NCBI RefSeq assembly: GCF_032999765.1
Contig: NZ_CP136051.1
Coordinates: forward strand, 5,970,501-6,034,500
From: Imperialibacter roseus
GTDB taxonomy: Bacteria; Bacteroidota; Bacteroidia; Cytophagales; Cyclobacteriaceae
Reading direction: 5' to 3'
Length of the DNA: 64,000 bases
Each line of letters opens with the position of its first letter. Positions within the stretch are counted from its first letter, which is position 1. The notes under the pieces are model-generated. The model ran no database searches and was not told the origin of the DNA. It worked only from the letters and a program-made list of their open reading frames with translations. A program made the translations under genes and the position numbers. This document shows, in pieces, positions 63,903 through 64,000 of this stretch.

Positions 63903-64000
63903 TGTGTCGTCCCGCTGGGACTGACTGTCGCCTCTTACTATTTTATCATTCCTAAAAGACTTTCTGAATTGGCTAAAGGTGCTTTTTTCGTGTATGTCGT
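63848..64000. repeat. Short palindromic repeats at the gene 5' end
   Basis: GTCCCTACGGGAC (63856-63868) and GTCCCGCTGGGAC (63909-63921) are 5-bp stems with 3-nt loops, each preceded by a TG(C/T)CGTCCC context. A third unit, ATGTCGT (63994-64000), is cut by the window edge. This is a repeat type I recognise from other Bacteroidota genomes, here overlapping the start of the beta-propeller gene. 63903-64000 holds no other gene. Confidence 0.65.

Overview
The window looks like chromosomal DNA of a member of the Bacteroidota, most probably an order Cytophagales-type gliding bacterium. This rests on gliding-motility genes gldB, gldE and gldD, the mutY-ssb-gldE-gldD order, a type IX secretion (T9SS) C-terminal sorting domain, many Gln-preceded signal peptides and lipoproteins, near absence of Shine-Dalgarno sequences, and occasional TTG/TAnnTTTG promoter elements. 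No rRNA, tRNA, CRISPR array or prophage was seen. The species cannot be named from the sequence alone.

Layout. 1-4.4 kb: a class-3 aldehyde dehydrogenase (cut by the window edge) and a GMC alcohol oxidase that together would take a fatty or long-chain alcohol to the acid, then a small lipoprotein and a zinc alcohol dehydrogenase. 4.4-10 kb: uvrA, an ECF-type sigma factor with a tiny overlapping partner, nth and a glycosyltransferase. 10-20.5 kb: a conserved core with gldB, an outer-membrane barrel, RNase G, a 29-residue basic ribosomal-type protein, a TPR protein, HU, mutY, ssb (with a one-base frameshift), gldE, gldD and recG. 20.5-25 kb: a four-gene operon with an exported protein made of 11 SSS-containing repeats, a LytS-type histidine kinase, a second kinase-like membrane protein that has lost its phosphoacceptor His and N-box Asn, and a LytTR response regulator. 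Upstream lie two exact 12-bp direct repeats 21 bp apart, the geometry expected for LytTR binding. This is the most interesting candidate system in the window.

25-40 kb: accessory metabolism (Ogt, hydrolases, two M20 amidohydrolases, a MacB/FtsX-type permease, penicillin acylase, arylamine N-acetyltransferase, TerB-like protein) interrupted by an IS110-family element whose transposase is frameshifted. 40-52 kb: a cell-wall-hydrolase-like protein paired with a patatin phospholipase, a PIG-L deacetylase, small membrane proteins, PrsW, lipoproteins, an OmpA/PD40 protein and an amidohydrolase. The gaps at 36 kb and 44.4-44.8 kb hold related long-hairpin elements and nested inverted repeats. 52-64 kb: a minus-strand block of large exported proteins, namely a HEAT-like protein, a 1136-residue DUF285/BspA-type repeat adhesin with a T9SS tail, a 1697-residue multidomain protein and a beta-propeller protein whose 5' end lies in short palindromic repeats.

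Both clear frameshifts (ssb and the IS110 transposase) are single missing bases in homopolymer runs, so sequencing error must be considered for both.
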